From Bradyrhizobiaceae bacterium (GTDB lineage Bacteria; Pseudomonadota; Alphaproteobacteria; Rhizobiales; Xanthobacteraceae): a stretch of DNA of 50,637 nucleotides. The position numbers were made by a program, and so were the translations under genes. The DNA lies in contig RXJC01000351.1 in assembly GCA_003963435.1 (NCBI GenBank), positions 1 to 50,637 on the forward strand. The letters run 5' to 3'. The notes beneath the pieces were generated by a model that was not told the DNA's origin, did no database searches, and saw only the letters and a program-made list of their open reading frames with translations. Of the stretch, positions 9,569-17,425 are shown in pieces. Each line of letters begins with the position of its first letter. Position 1 is the first letter of the stretch.

Positions 9569-10837
9569 CTAACCTGGCGTCGAGCGCGTGCCTGCGCCGA
9601 AGACTCCCTTCCGGGTAAATTCCGAGATCCGGCGCTCGTTATAACCCAGCGTGCTGCGCAGGACATCCTGGGTGTGCTCGCCCAGCAGGGGAGCCGCAAC
9701 GGGGTCGACCGCACCAGTCAGGCTCATGGTGATCGGCGGCTCGATGTTGGGCACCCATTCTGCTGTCGGATGCGGAATCCTGTTCAAGCGATGGCGCTCG
9801 CGAGCCTCGGGCGCGTTGAACCCCTCCTCGACGGTGCGGAGGTAGCCGACCGGAATATTGGCCAGCTTCATCTTCGCCATCCAATTCTCCAGGGTATCGC
9901 TGGCAAAGACTTCCGCAATCGCGGCGCGCAAGAGCTCCTTGTTCTCGGATCGAGACTTGCGCGTGGCAAACTGCGGATCGGTGATGAGATCCGGGCGATT
10001 GAACACCTCGACCACGAGCCGACGATAGAGCCTGTCGTTGGCGCACGCCATATAGAGCGGCCCGTCCGAGGCTTCATAGACCCCGACGGTGGGAGAGCCG
10101 CTCGGCGAATTGCCGAACCGGCCCGGGTTTTCGCCGTTGATGAGATAGGCCATGCCGTAGAAGCCGGTCATCCCCATCGCGACGTCGAACAGAGCGACTT
10201 CGACATGCTGCCCGCGGCCGAGCCGGTCCCGCGCCAATAGCGCCAGCAGGATGGCGTTACAGGCCGACATCCCCGTCGCCATGTCCACGATGGGAGGGCC
10301 GGTACGAACCGCAGGGCCATCGGGAAAGCCGTTGAGCGACATGAAGCCGCTCTCCGCCTGGGTGATGGGATCGAAGCCGGGGCGCGAGGCGAACGGCCCG
10401 GAGCGTCCGTAGGCCGAGATCGAGCAATAGACCAACCGCGGATTGAGCGGGGCGACCGATTCATAGTCCAGCCCGAACTTCTTCATGACCCCGCTTGAAA
10501 AATTTTCCACGACAACGTCCGCCTTGCGGATCAGGTCCAGCGCGATTTCACGCGCCTCAGGCACGGAAAGGTCGAGTGCAATGCCGCGCTTGTTGCGGTT
10601 CAGGCTGAGATAGGCCGCGCTCTCGCCGCCGATTTCGGCGTGCTCATAGGCGCGCGTGTCGTCACCGCCGTCGGGATTCTCGATCTTGATCACGTGTGCG
10701 CCGAAATCGGCGAGCGTCTGCGTGCAGGCTGGGCCGGCGACCACACGGGTGAAGTCGACGACCAGCAGACCATCGAGCGCAGTCAGCCCTCCCGTCCCTC
10801 GCGAGGCGCGTTCCGGCAATTGAGGTTTGGTGGGCAT
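9569..10837 (-). CDS. CaiB/BaiF family class III CoA-transferase
   Basis: A 422-aa CoA-transferase. The N-terminal Rossmann-like part starts LDGLLVVDFTRVVAGPACTQ and includes FGAHVIKIENPDGGDDTR. The catalytic Asp lies in the RPGFDPITQAESG motif (about residue 169). The family moves CoA from a donor acyl-CoA to an organic acid, which fits activation of a ring-cleavage product or aromatic acid in this cluster. AAGGGAGCG sits seven bases before ATG 10837. The C-terminal 20 residues after the domain look disordered. Confidence 0.88.
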   Translation of the reverse strand: MPTKPQLPERASRGTGGLTALDGLLVVDFTRVVAGPACTQTLADFGAHVIKIENPDGGDDTRAYEHAEIGGESAAYLSLNRNKRGIALDLSVPEAREIALDLIRKADVVVENFSSGVMKKFGLDYESVAPLNPRLVYCSISAYGRSGPFASRPGFDPITQAESGFMSLNGFPDGPAVRTGPPIVDMATGMSACNAILLALLARDRLGRGQHVEVALFDVAMGMTGFYGMAYLINGENPGRFGNSPSGSPTVGVYEASDGPLYMACANDRLYRRLVVEVFNRPDLITDPQFATRKSRSENKELLRAAIAEVFASDTLENWMAKMKLANIPVGYLRTVEEGFNAPEARERHRLNRIPHPTAEWVPNIEPPITMSLTGAVDPVAAPLLGEHTQDVLRSTLGYNERRISEFTRKGVFGAGTRSTPG

Positions 10838-10944
10838 AAGGCGCTCCCTTACATCGGCTTATGGCCGCCGAATTTCCTGCAACACCAAACTTAAAGCCCG
10901 CCGCCACCAACTTCGCAAGTGTTTCGCCTGCGTGGGCCGAAAAC

Positions 10945-10979
10945 GCAAAAAAGCCCGGCAGCCATCGGCTACCGGGCTT
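10945..10979 (-). terminator. Intrinsic terminator of the phage late operon
   Basis: AAGCCCGG (10951-10958) pairs with CCGGGCTT (10972-10979), and AGCC pairs with GGCT inside, leaving one C/A mismatch and a three-base loop. Read on the minus strand the stem is followed by a run of T (plus-strand A at 10947-10952). It lies downstream of the last phage gene and upstream of the CoA-transferase gene, so it insulates the host operon from phage late transcription. Confidence 0.8.
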
Positions 10980-11064
10980 CTCCATCCTGCGCTAAAAGCT
11001 GCGCCACATCTTATGCGGACCATCGCAGGCCACGTTCCGCAGCACGGGATACGTCACCTGACCC

Positions 11065-11493
11065 TCAGCGCAACCACTTTCGCCAATAAAGCGTATGCGC
11101 CCATGCCCAAGGCGTCTCGGGCACGAAGAGCCGGTAGCCCGTCTGGATGAAGTTGTTGGCGGACACCGGATTGTCCGTCGTATCGGAGACGATGCTATCC
11201 CATCCGAGACCCCGCCCTCTCTTCTCGACCACACCCATCAACCTGCGCTGAAGACCGTGTCCCCAATGCCTCCGCAAGACACCGACCCTGGAGAAGTAAC
11301 CGCTATTTCGAATATGCGTGGAAGGCACCGCACCGGCAAAGGCGACCGCGTCATCACCGCGATAAGCGAGCCACCACACGCCAAGATCGAATTGGGGCAT
11401 CGCCGCGGCATCGAAAAACGTCAGCTGGTGCAGATCGGCCAAGGTGTCGACAATGTCGTCATCAGACGCATCGACGATGCGAATTTTGTACAT
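11065..11493 (-). CDS. Phage-borne GNAT-type N-acetyltransferase
   Basis: A 142-aa protein starting at ATG 11493 (MYKIRIVDA). The acetyl-CoA-binding loop appears in FSRVGVLRRHWGHGLQRRLM, the normal V-x-x-x-x-R-G/R-x-G-x-G/A layout of GNAT enzymes, followed by SDTTDNPVSANNFIQTGYRLF, the helix-strand that closes the fold. It is the last gene of the lysis block. What it acetylates is unknown. An upstream in-frame start would add 28 residues unlike the family. Confidence 0.75.
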   Translation of the reverse strand: MYKIRIVDASDDDIVDTLADLHQLTFFDAAAMPQFDLGVWWLAYRGDDAVAFAGAVPSTHIRNSGYFSRVGVLRRHWGHGLQRRLMGVVEKRGRGLGWDSIVSDTTDNPVSANNFIQTGYRLFVPETPWAWAHTLYWRKWLR

Positions 11494-11551
11494 GTTATGC
11501 CCAAGAGCGAGAGACAAATTCGTTGTATATAGTGACGTCGCCGTCGAAGTC

Positions 11552-11851
11552 TCACTTGCCGAGCGCGACCTTAACACCCAGCCAAATGGCGCCCATCAAT
11601 CCGGTGGCAACGACGCTGATCACGGCCTTGAACGTGTAGCTCTGCGCCTGTTCCACGCTCCTGCGCCACCTGCGCAAATGCTGAAAATCGGCCCTCAGCT
11701 CTTTCCGATCGTCATCTTCGATTCCAAGCGAAGCCAGCACCGACGCCACCGCCTTCGAGACGATTGCGTCAATGCTTTCCTGCTGGAGCTTATGCTGCTC
11801 GGCCAGCGTCTCGGCCACAATGGCCTTGATCTCGTCATCCGCCATCTTCAT
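11552..11851 (-). CDS. Small phage membrane protein (lysis block), one C-terminal TM helix
   Basis: A 99-aa protein with an acidic helical N-terminal half and one membrane helix at about residues 74-94 (FKAVISVVATGLMGAIWLGV). It resembles short proteins found beside holins in alphaproteobacterial prophages. The start overlaps the stop of the holin gene (ATGA), so the two are coupled. A role as antiholin or spanin-like partner is possible; I do not recognise a named family with certainty. Confidence 0.65.
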   Translation of the reverse strand: MKMADDEIKAIVAETLAEQHKLQQESIDAIVSKAVASVLASLGIEDDDRKELRADFQHLRRWRRSVEQAQSYTFKAVISVVATGLMGAIWLGVKVALGK

Positions 11852-12231
11852 CGCTTGATGATCCTCGCAACATTCTCGAAGCCGCGCTTGGCGAAGTAGA
11901 ATGAAACGACCAGGTTAGCGGTGATCGCCGCAAATCCCGCCAGAGGGTCCGTCGAGCCCAATCCAAGCACCTTGTCCCAGACCAGGAGCTTCGCGAAATA
12001 CAGCGCCACGCAATACCCCATCAGTTTGTCCGGCTCGTGCCAGTGCCCGATCTCGGCGGCGCGATAGCGCATGACGGCATTGATCTCGGCCGTCTGCGAC
12101 GCGATTTCGCGCGCGGCAAGATCGGCCGCGATCTTGCTATCGACATTCTCCGCCTTCAGCTTGACGCTATAGGCGTCGATCAGCGCCTTGATGACGGGGC
12201 CGCCGAGGAATGAGATGATGGTCATCCACAT
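11848..12231 (-). CDS. Holin of the 3TM superfamily
   Basis: A 127-aa protein with three hydrophobic segments (about 3-18, 70-90 and 98-114) and a central amphipathic stretch rich in Ala, Glu and Arg. The AEIGHWHEPDKLMGYC region matches the 3TM holin family found in gene transfer agents and prophages of alphaproteobacteria. Holins make inner-membrane holes that release endolysin. It sits between two other small membrane proteins and directly follows the endolysin block. Confidence 0.8.
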   Translation of the reverse strand: MWMTIISFLGGPVIKALIDAYSVKLKAENVDSKIAADLAAREIASQTAEINAVMRYRAAEIGHWHEPDKLMGYCVALYFAKLLVWDKVLGLGSTDPLAGFAAITANLVVSFYFAKRGFENVARIIKR

Positions 12232-12476
12232 CAGTCATTCCTCCGAAGAGTCCGCAGGCGCGCGATGATGGTCACCACGGAGATCGCGAGCAGAATGCGT
12301 CCCGTGGTCTTGACGTCGCCGATGGCCGCGCCGATCTGATCCTTGACGCCGGGATCGCCGAGCATGTCAGCGAGGTCGTCAATGACTGAAGCCAGCGCAC
12401 CCGCGAGCGCGACGCAGTAGCTCCAGGCGATGGTCATTGAGTTCAGGCAGATTGCTTTGAGTCTTGCGAGCATCAT
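12231..12476 (-). CDS. Small phage membrane protein, lysis block
   Basis: An 81-aa protein starting at ATG 12476, with a GGGGGAGA ribosome site just upstream. It has two hydrophobic stretches (about residues 14-30 and 61-74) separated by an acidic linker (VIDDLADMLGDPGVKD). Its stop overlaps the start of the 3TM holin. It may be a second holin or antiholin; no family is recognised. Confidence 0.6.
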   Translation of the reverse strand: MMLARLKAICLNSMTIAWSYCVALAGALASVIDDLADMLGDPGVKDQIGAAIGDVKTTGRILLAISVVTIIARLRTLRRND

Positions 12477-12622
12477 GATCTCCCCCGCAGCGCTGCGATC
12501 CGCGCCTTGAGCGAGCTGACGAGGGCCCCGGCTCCGGACACGAGCCCGAGGAGCGAATCTTTGCAGATCCAGCAAGCTGCAAATCCGGTTGCGAAGACGA
12601 AAACGTCGAGGGCTGACCGCAT
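12473..12622 (-). CDS. 49-aa membrane miniprotein, lysis block
   Basis: The frame begins MRSALDVFVFATGFAACW and has one membrane helix at about residues 4-20 and a basic C-terminus. ATG 12622 has AAGGAG six bases upstream; an earlier ATG (12628) touches that site and is unlikely to be used. The stop overlaps the next gene (TCATGATG), and the start region overlaps the end of the endolysin gene, so the lysis genes form an unbroken coupled chain. Function unknown. Confidence 0.5.
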   Translation of the reverse strand: MRSALDVFVFATGFAACWICKDSLLGLVSGAGALVSSLKARIAALRGRS

Positions 12623-12624
12623 AT

Positions 12625-13311
12625 TCATCTCCTTCGAAAGATTGTCTTGAACAAATTGACCACCAACGCGCTGATCGAACCTTTTGCCGGGTTAGCCAAT
12701 GAGGGCCCGGCTGAGCCAGCAGCAGCGGGCCCCCTTGCGCCCTTCGCGCCGGTGAAGCTGATCTCGGGGTCGATCTCCATCAGCGCAATCAAGAGCGCCG
12801 CACATCCCAATTGCGCATCGACCTTGCGTGGATCGTAAACGCCGTCGCGGACATATTTTCCGGCGCTGTATTGGTTGGTGCCGGACCAGAGATATGGCGA
12901 CGGCACGCCACGGGCCGCGTAGCCAATGCCGTTGTAAGTCTCGAGCGCCGTCAACGCCGCGCCGATCGACCAGTCTTTGTGTCGCGCAAGGAAGGGAGGA
13001 CATTTGACCAGAGCGTCGATGGCTGCGGCCTCCCAAGAGACGAACGGGCCTCGCCCCGCCGGCACGTGAACCGACACGCGGTTCCAGGGATCCCCCTGCG
13101 CCAGCGAAGCCCGCCAGTCCTGCGAGGATTCCCGTTCGTGAATGACGGCGATCACTGGCCAGGGGACGCCGGTCTCGCGTTCGACGGCATGGTATCGGTC
13201 CTTGGCCTTGTAGAGGCGCAAAGCAACCCTGGCGGTTTCGGCTTTCCGGGTCGGCCTGGCATTCGCCCAGCGGCCGGCGTTCGCCCGCGTGAGGGCGCTG
13301 AGGTTTACCAT
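12625..13311 (-). CDS. Putative phage endolysin (lysozyme-like)
   Basis: About 228 residues from ATG 13311. The core VIAVIHERESSQDWRASLAQ has a Glu at the end of a helix as in lysozyme-fold muramidases. GDPWNRVSVHVPAGRGPF and the later NGIGYAARGVPSPYLWSGTN region match an endolysin group common in rhizobial prophages. The C-terminal about 40 residues are an Ala/Gly/Pro linker and a hydrophobic basic tail. The start is uncertain, because ATG 13311 lacks a good ribosome site and a TTG at 13365 is also in frame. It heads the lysis genes. Confidence 0.7.
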   Translation of the reverse strand: MVNLSALTRANAGRWANARPTRKAETARVALRLYKAKDRYHAVERETGVPWPVIAVIHERESSQDWRASLAQGDPWNRVSVHVPAGRGPFVSWEAAAIDALVKCPPFLARHKDWSIGAALTALETYNGIGYAARGVPSPYLWSGTNQYSAGKYVRDGVYDPRKVDAQLGCAALLIALMEIDPEISFTGAKGARGPAAAGSAGPSLANPAKGSISALVVNLFKTIFRRR

Positions 13312-13501
13312 GGGGGGCTCGGTTATGGGGCGGATTCGGACGGATGACGCCCGGCGACGAGGCAATCGCGAAGGCGATTGAAATTTCGATCGTTTTCTTG
13401 GGAAAGGAGGCGGCCGTACGTCTCAACCGGCGGCCCGAGTATTTCTGTGTATTGCGCTATCTGAGGCTGTGCTATTAGCAGCGGACCAAAGGAGCGATTG
13501 A

Positions 13502-14203
13502 ATGGGCCTGGTCAAGCATATCGAAAACAAAATCGTGCGTCCCGCACTGAGGTGGGCGCGGCCGGCTAAGTGCGTAACGTTGGGCGGGATCACCATCCAA
13601 TACAAGGCTGAGCTCGACGGCGGGGGAATCGAATTCGGCCAGGATTTCATTCCCTTCCTGCGATCGCGCCGCATGCCTAAGCAGCAGCGCGCCTTCGAAT
13701 GGTGCTCCGGCCCTGCCTTCATCGGGTTTTCGCTGCTTGGGAATGGTCTGTGCGAAACGCTCTGTTTGGCGGACATCAACCCAGCAGCTGTAGCTTCGTG
13801 CCGCAATACCGTGCGACTGAATGGCCTTGAGGACCGTGTTTCGGTTTACCATTCGAACAATCTTCGGAGTATTCCGGAGAGCGAGCGATGGAGTTTGGTG
13901 GTGAGCAACCCGCCCCATTTCATTGATCAGTACGAAGGGGATATCCGCGCCCATGACCCTGGCTGGAATATCCATCGCGAATTTTTTTCTACCGTCCCCA
14001 AATATCTTGAAGACGATGGAGTTATTGTTCTGCAAGAGAATAACCGTGGATCGACGGTCGAAACGTTCCGCGATATGATCGAGCGTGCGGGGCTCGAAAT
14101 CGCTTTCACCTATGGTGACAGCAAAACACTAACCGCAAAAAGTGAGTTCTTCTTCATCGGAATCGTAAAGAAAGGAGCGACGGTGCCCGAGTGGGCTAAA
14201 TGA
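13502..14203 (+). CDS. Class I SAM-dependent methyltransferase (HemK/N5-type), reversed accessory gene
   Basis: A 233-aa protein. Motif I reads FEWCSGPAFIGFSLL, a DIN acidic loop follows in CLADINPAAV, and the NPPH motif (VVSNPPHF) is the substrate-amide/adenine pocket of N5-glutamine and N6-adenine methyltransferases. It is the only clear plus-strand gene inside the phage block. AAAGGAG lies about eight bases before the start. It overlaps the tail-collar gene tail-to-tail by eight bases. Its GC content looks lower than its neighbours. It looks like a moron gene; the target is unknown. Confidence 0.75.
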   Translation: MGLVKHIENKIVRPALRWARPAKCVTLGGITIQYKAELDGGGIEFGQDFIPFLRSRRMPKQQRAFEWCSGPAFIGFSLLGNGLCETLCLADINPAAVASCRNTVRLNGLEDRVSVYHSNNLRSIPESERWSLVVSNPPHFIDQYEGDIRAHDPGWNIHREFFSTVPKYLEDDGVIVLQENNRGSTVETFRDMIERAGLEIAFTYGDSKTLTAKSEFFFIGIVKKGATVPEWAK

Positions 14204-15176
14204 CGCGTAGGATTTTGTTCAGCATCATCGTTGGTTGCATATTGGAAAATGCGGCAGAAGTGCCGCCCTGCGGGGTACCAGTGAAAGTTGATGGTGCCTG
14301 GGACGCGCTCACCGCGCTACCGTTGTTCGTGGTACCGGCCCCGTTGCCGTTCGCCCAGAAGCTACCGGGGGAATTCACAACGTTGGGGCTGATCGTGATC
14401 GCGCCGTTGGTTATTGTGCCGGTCGGCGTATAAGGCGGAAGGTTCGCAGTAGAAAGCTGGCTCGTTTGACCGCCCCCCGTCGCGCCGCGCGTATTCCCAT
14501 CCGGATAGACGGTCGCAGAGTTAACAATTGACAGGCTGCTATCCAACATTGCTACCACGCGCCCCCTAAGATCCGGGACGTTGAAAGTACTTGAGCCATC
14601 TCCGCTCCCGAAAGTCGTACCTACAAGCGCGAAGAAGCTTGCATAAGTGGCACGCGAGATTGACTGCCCCGCCGGAATGACAAAGGCTGAATTGGGTGCC
14701 GTGGCGCCGGTGTAGTCAATCAATCCTCCAATGGGCACCAGGTAAGGCGATCCGAAGAAGCCATGCAAGTAAAACGCCTGATCTGCGTGGTTGTACAGCG
14801 CGACATACGGCGTTCCCTGGATCAGCACGCCGATCGGAAGCTCGCTGCTCGGCGCCGACCGCAACGGTTTCGCACCGAGACTATCGACGTTGAGCGTCAC
14901 CGTCGCGCCGTTCGTCGCATGCGGCGTGAACGCGATCACTTGACCGTTCAACTGCGACAGCGACTGAAACACCTGGTAGGTGTTGACCGCATAGGCCGTG
15001 CCGGTGCCGGTCGTGACGATCGCGCCGGCGACGTCGTCCCGATACTTGGCGACCGCCGCCATCATCGCGCGCGCCGAGTCGTTGACGCTGGCGGGCGATT
15101 GGCCTTCAGCCCAGTTGATCGTCGAATCTGCCGTGGCGTCGGCCGAGGCCGTTTGAGACCATTTGTAGAGAGTCAT
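14196..15176 (-). CDS. Phage tail-collar domain fibre protein
   Basis: A 326-aa protein from ATG 15176 (AAGGA upstream). The N-terminal part MTLYKWSQTASADATADSTI followed by WAEGQSPASVNDSARAMMAA is a common phage-fibre base. A tail-collar domain occupies the middle (PIGGLIDYTGATAPNSAFV, then DGSSTFNVPDLRGRV). The C-terminus is Gly/Ser/Thr-rich and ends MQPTMMLNKILRVI, as in collar fibres. It should help bind the host surface. Confidence 0.85.
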   Translation of the reverse strand: MTLYKWSQTASADATADSTINWAEGQSPASVNDSARAMMAAVAKYRDDVAGAIVTTGTGTAYAVNTYQVFQSLSQLNGQVIAFTPHATNGATVTLNVDSLGAKPLRSAPSSELPIGVLIQGTPYVALYNHADQAFYLHGFFGSPYLVPIGGLIDYTGATAPNSAFVIPAGQSISRATYASFFALVGTTFGSGDGSSTFNVPDLRGRVVAMLDSSLSIVNSATVYPDGNTRGATGGGQTSQLSTANLPPYTPTGTITNGAITISPNVVNSPGSFWANGNGAGTTNNGSAVSASQAPSTFTGTPQGGTSAAFSNMQPTMMLNKILRVI

Positions 15177-15250
15177 CCTGTGTCCTTGGTGTGAAAAGGC
15201 GACGTCGTGAGCGCCGGTAAGTGGCTCGATGAACTCGTTGCGGACAGCCG

Positions 15251-15472
15251 TCAGTCCGGCGCTTTTCTCTCGCTGCGGCATAGCTCGAGGTATTGCGCGC
15301 AGCGGCAGGACGGCGCCCGGGCCGTCAGGAGGTTGCGGATCACGCCTGCGGGAACTCCGGGACTTTCGCTTGCGATTCCTGCGACGCGCGCCTCGATGAT
15401 GCCGTCGATCTCGGCGCGCAGCTTTTCGATACGATCTTCAAGTCCGGTCACGCGCAGCTGCTTCGTTGCCAT
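15251..15472 (-). CDS. Small phage coiled-coil protein
   Basis: A 73-aa protein beginning MATKQLRVTGLEDRIEKLRAE. It has a predicted coiled coil at about residues 8-30 and two Cys pairs near the end (SCRCAQYLELC). AAGGAC precedes ATG 15472. The start lies within the end of the preceding gene, so it should be coupled. No family recognised. Confidence 0.55.
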   Translation of the reverse strand: MATKQLRVTGLEDRIEKLRAEIDGIIEARVAGIASESPGVPAGVIRNLLTARAPSCRCAQYLELCRSERKAPD

Positions 15473-15926
15473 TGGTCCTTTGGTCCTTCGTTTCAGCCTC
15501 GAGCGCCGCCAGTTTCTGGCGGGCTGAGGCCGCATCGTTTTGCGCACGCCGGAGCGCACGTTCGCGCTGCGCTTCGTGCGCGGCGAGATGAATCTGGATG
15601 TCATAGGGCAGCGCCGCGAACCGCTGCTTGAACGGTCCCGGCCAGGACCGCGGCGGCGAGACGGCCGCAATCGCGCTTATCGCGCTCGCCGCCACGCCGC
15701 CGAGAGTAGGGTCAGCCAGGCCGAGCGATACGTGCATCCGCGAGATGTCCTGCACGGCCGGCCAGAGCCGGCTCATGCCGAGCGCTGCGCAATCGGTCAC
15801 GAAACGCGCCACCGACGCCGGCGCCGCCGGACAGGCGATCACGCCGTTCAGCTCGCACCACTTCGCAAACAGCGGCGCGTCGCGCAGGCGCGCCTGCGCG
15901 AGCGCCGTCAGCAGTGGATGGGTCAT
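15438..15926 (-). CDS. Phage hypothetical protein
   Basis: A 162-aa protein. The N-terminal half is hydrophobic-helical (MTHPLLTALAQARLRDAPLF, then RFVTDCAALGMSRLWPAVQD), and the C-terminal part is a long charged helix rich in Ala, Arg and Gln. The start overlaps the stop of the preceding gene by four bases. Its place between tail-fibre and internal-protein genes suggests a virion or assembly role, without further support. Confidence 0.6.
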   Translation of the reverse strand: MTHPLLTALAQARLRDAPLFAKWCELNGVIACPAAPASVARFVTDCAALGMSRLWPAVQDISRMHVSLGLADPTLGGVAASAISAIAAVSPPRSWPGPFKQRFAALPYDIQIHLAAHEAQRERALRRAQNDAASARQKLAALEAETKDQRTNGNEAAARDRT

Positions 15927-16189
15927 CGCCGGGCTTTGCGCAGCGCCTCATGAAGACTGCCCATGCGCCGGCGCAGCTCGACGAGCTGAACGCGCTTTCG
16001 CAAGGCATGCGGGCTGGAATCGATGTCACCGCCCAATTCGGTGTCGAACCGCTCCAGCGCGGCCACACGTTTCTTCAGCCCATAGAGCGCGAAGTTCTCC
16101 GCGATACGATCCGGCGACATCGGCTCGCCATAGAGATTTCTGGTGATGGACTCAGCGCGGTCGACAAAGTTTCGCTCGTCTTCACTCAT
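15923..16189 (-). CDS. Small phage hypothetical protein
   Basis: An 88-aa charged helical protein starting MSEDERNFVDRAE. GAGGAG lies eight bases before ATG 16189. It ends by overlapping the next start (ATGA). The helix-rich C-terminus (LRRRMGSLHEALRKARR) suggests coiled-coil pairing. No family recognised. Confidence 0.6.
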   Translation of the reverse strand: MSEDERNFVDRAESITRNLYGEPMSPDRIAENFALYGLKKRVAALERFDTELGGDIDSSPHALRKRVQLVELRRRMGSLHEALRKARR

Positions 16190-16248
16190 CGTGTGCTCTC
16201 CTCTCAAACAATTCGATTGATTGGCTGTGGTGAAGCGACTGGCGGCTT

Positions 16249-16770
16249 CTAGAAAGGAAAGAATATTGGTGGGGCGAGGCGCCGCTCGGGCCTACTTGCT
16301 CGGCCAGTGCGGCGATCGGAGGTCGCCGCAATCGGCCACTCCTGCCGCGGAACGGGAAGTGTCTTCATCGGAGGAGCGAACGCATTTGGATCCACGTACA
16401 GCTCGTTCCTGTCTCGGGTTGTCGGCGCCAACCCTGGTGGCAATACGATCGGATCGGAAGGCCCTACTTCCTTCATTCTGTCGCGGAAGTGTACGGCGTG
16501 TGCGCGGAGATATCTCATTACATCTCCGAGGATATCCGCCGGATCATTGACGCGCCCCTGCGAACCCATGAACGATTTGATGTAGCGGTCCAGATCATCG
16601 GCTCGGGCTTGCCAATCCTTCTGGACGCCATCCGGATAGTAGGACCGACTGCCTTCCAGGAGATCGCCCAATTGCTTGCGAACGGCATCGTAAATGCGCG
16701 GACGGTCTGTCTCCGCGATCGTTGTCTCGTAATCGGGGGGAGGCAGATACCGCTGCTCAATGGTAGCCAT
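16249..16770 (-). CDS. Modular cassette protein ending in PPIFFPF
   Basis: A 173-aa protein from ATG 16770 (AGGAG seven bases upstream). Residues about 1-100 are helical and charged. The remainder is Pro/Arg-rich and disordered and ends RRLAPPIFFPF. The same terminal motif closes the protein at 19577-20101, which is otherwise unrelated. It is preceded in the same direction by an exported protein (16885-17349), matching the partner plus modular-protein layout seen elsewhere in the block. Candidate effector or virion cargo; no catalytic domain recognised. Confidence 0.6.
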   Translation of the reverse strand: MATIEQRYLPPPDYETTIAETDRPRIYDAVRKQLGDLLEGSRSYYPDGVQKDWQARADDLDRYIKSFMGSQGRVNDPADILGDVMRYLRAHAVHFRDRMKEVGPSDPIVLPPGLAPTTRDRNELYVDPNAFAPPMKTLPVPRQEWPIAATSDRRTGRASRPERRLAPPIFFPF

Positions 16771-16790
16771 GATAAACTCCTGTTGAAGCA

Positions 16791-16837
16791 AGCCGAATCA
16801 TCCCGCGATCAACGAAGGATCGCAGGATGATTCAGCT
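16791..16837. repeat. Long imperfect hairpin between two cassette genes
   Basis: AGC-C-GAATCATCC-C-GCGATC pairs with GATCGC-A-GGATGATTC-A-GCT around a seven-base loop (16811-16817). That is 18 base pairs with two C/A mismatches. No T-run follows on either strand, so it is not a standard intrinsic terminator. It lies in the leader of the 16249-16770 gene and could attenuate or protect its mRNA. Confidence 0.6.
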
Positions 16838-16884
16838 AACGAATAAGGGTGAAAGACGGCCTGGCGTCGCGTCCGGACGCAAAA

Positions 16885-17349
16885 CTATTTCAAGTCCGAG
16901 AACTGCAAATACAGGAGGCCCAAAGGAATGTTCTCCACGTATTCATTCCTCTTGCGTGCTTGCCCTTCGTAGAGCCACAGGCGAAGCAACGGCTCGCTAA
17001 GCATCTTTTTGGCCATGCGGTCGCCGCCAAAAAAATAGCAGCAGCCGACGCTACGGCTACGCCCGCCATCGGCAAAGACGACCACCTCATGGTAGACAGA
17101 ACGCTCGACAGTGAACGATATCGTCAGATCCGATTTCGTCAGCTTTATCGTGCAACGCCTGCCATACTCACATTCTTTCGTGGTCCCCTCCTCGTTGAGC
17201 GCGCTCGTTACGCCGGAGGCGACATCCGCTCTCGTCGTACCGTCGAAGGCATAGGAAACGGCGTAATCACCGGCAAAGGCATCAAGTGGTGGAAGGAGGC
17301 ATGTGGCGACAATCAAGAAGGGCAGAACAAGTCTCGACAACATGGGCAT
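16885..17349 (-). CDS. Exported small protein, putative immunity partner
   Basis: A 154-aa protein with a clear signal peptide (MPMLSRLVLPFLIVATCLL, cleavage near AFAGD). The mature part is small with four Cys in two groups (ECEYGRRC and GCCYFF), so disulfides in the periplasm are likely. It is followed by the PPIFFPF protein and inserted between internal-virion-like and tail genes. An exported partner before a modular protein recurs in this block. Function inferred from layout only. Confidence 0.6.
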   Translation of the reverse strand: MPMLSRLVLPFLIVATCLLPPLDAFAGDYAVSYAFDGTTRADVASGVTSALNEEGTTKECEYGRRCTIKLTKSDLTISFTVERSVYHEVVVFADGGRSRSVGCCYFFGGDRMAKKMLSEPLLRLWLYEGQARKRNEYVENIPLGLLYLQFSDLK

Positions 17350-17425
17350 TTCATCCGTTATGCAACAGTCTCTAAGCAGACCAAGGCAAACGCGCCATTT
17401 TCGCAGACCAGGGCCCGCCGATACC

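Noticed and set aside
10838..11064. Possible left attachment site of the prophage
   Set aside because: No tRNA end and no direct repeat shared with 50012-50398 could be found by eye; only the terminator is supported.
13344..13478. Plus-strand 44-codon frame before the methyltransferase
   Set aside because: A weak ribosome site and a plausible start exist, but the sequence has no fold-like feature and overlaps the uncertain endolysin start, so it stays unsupported.
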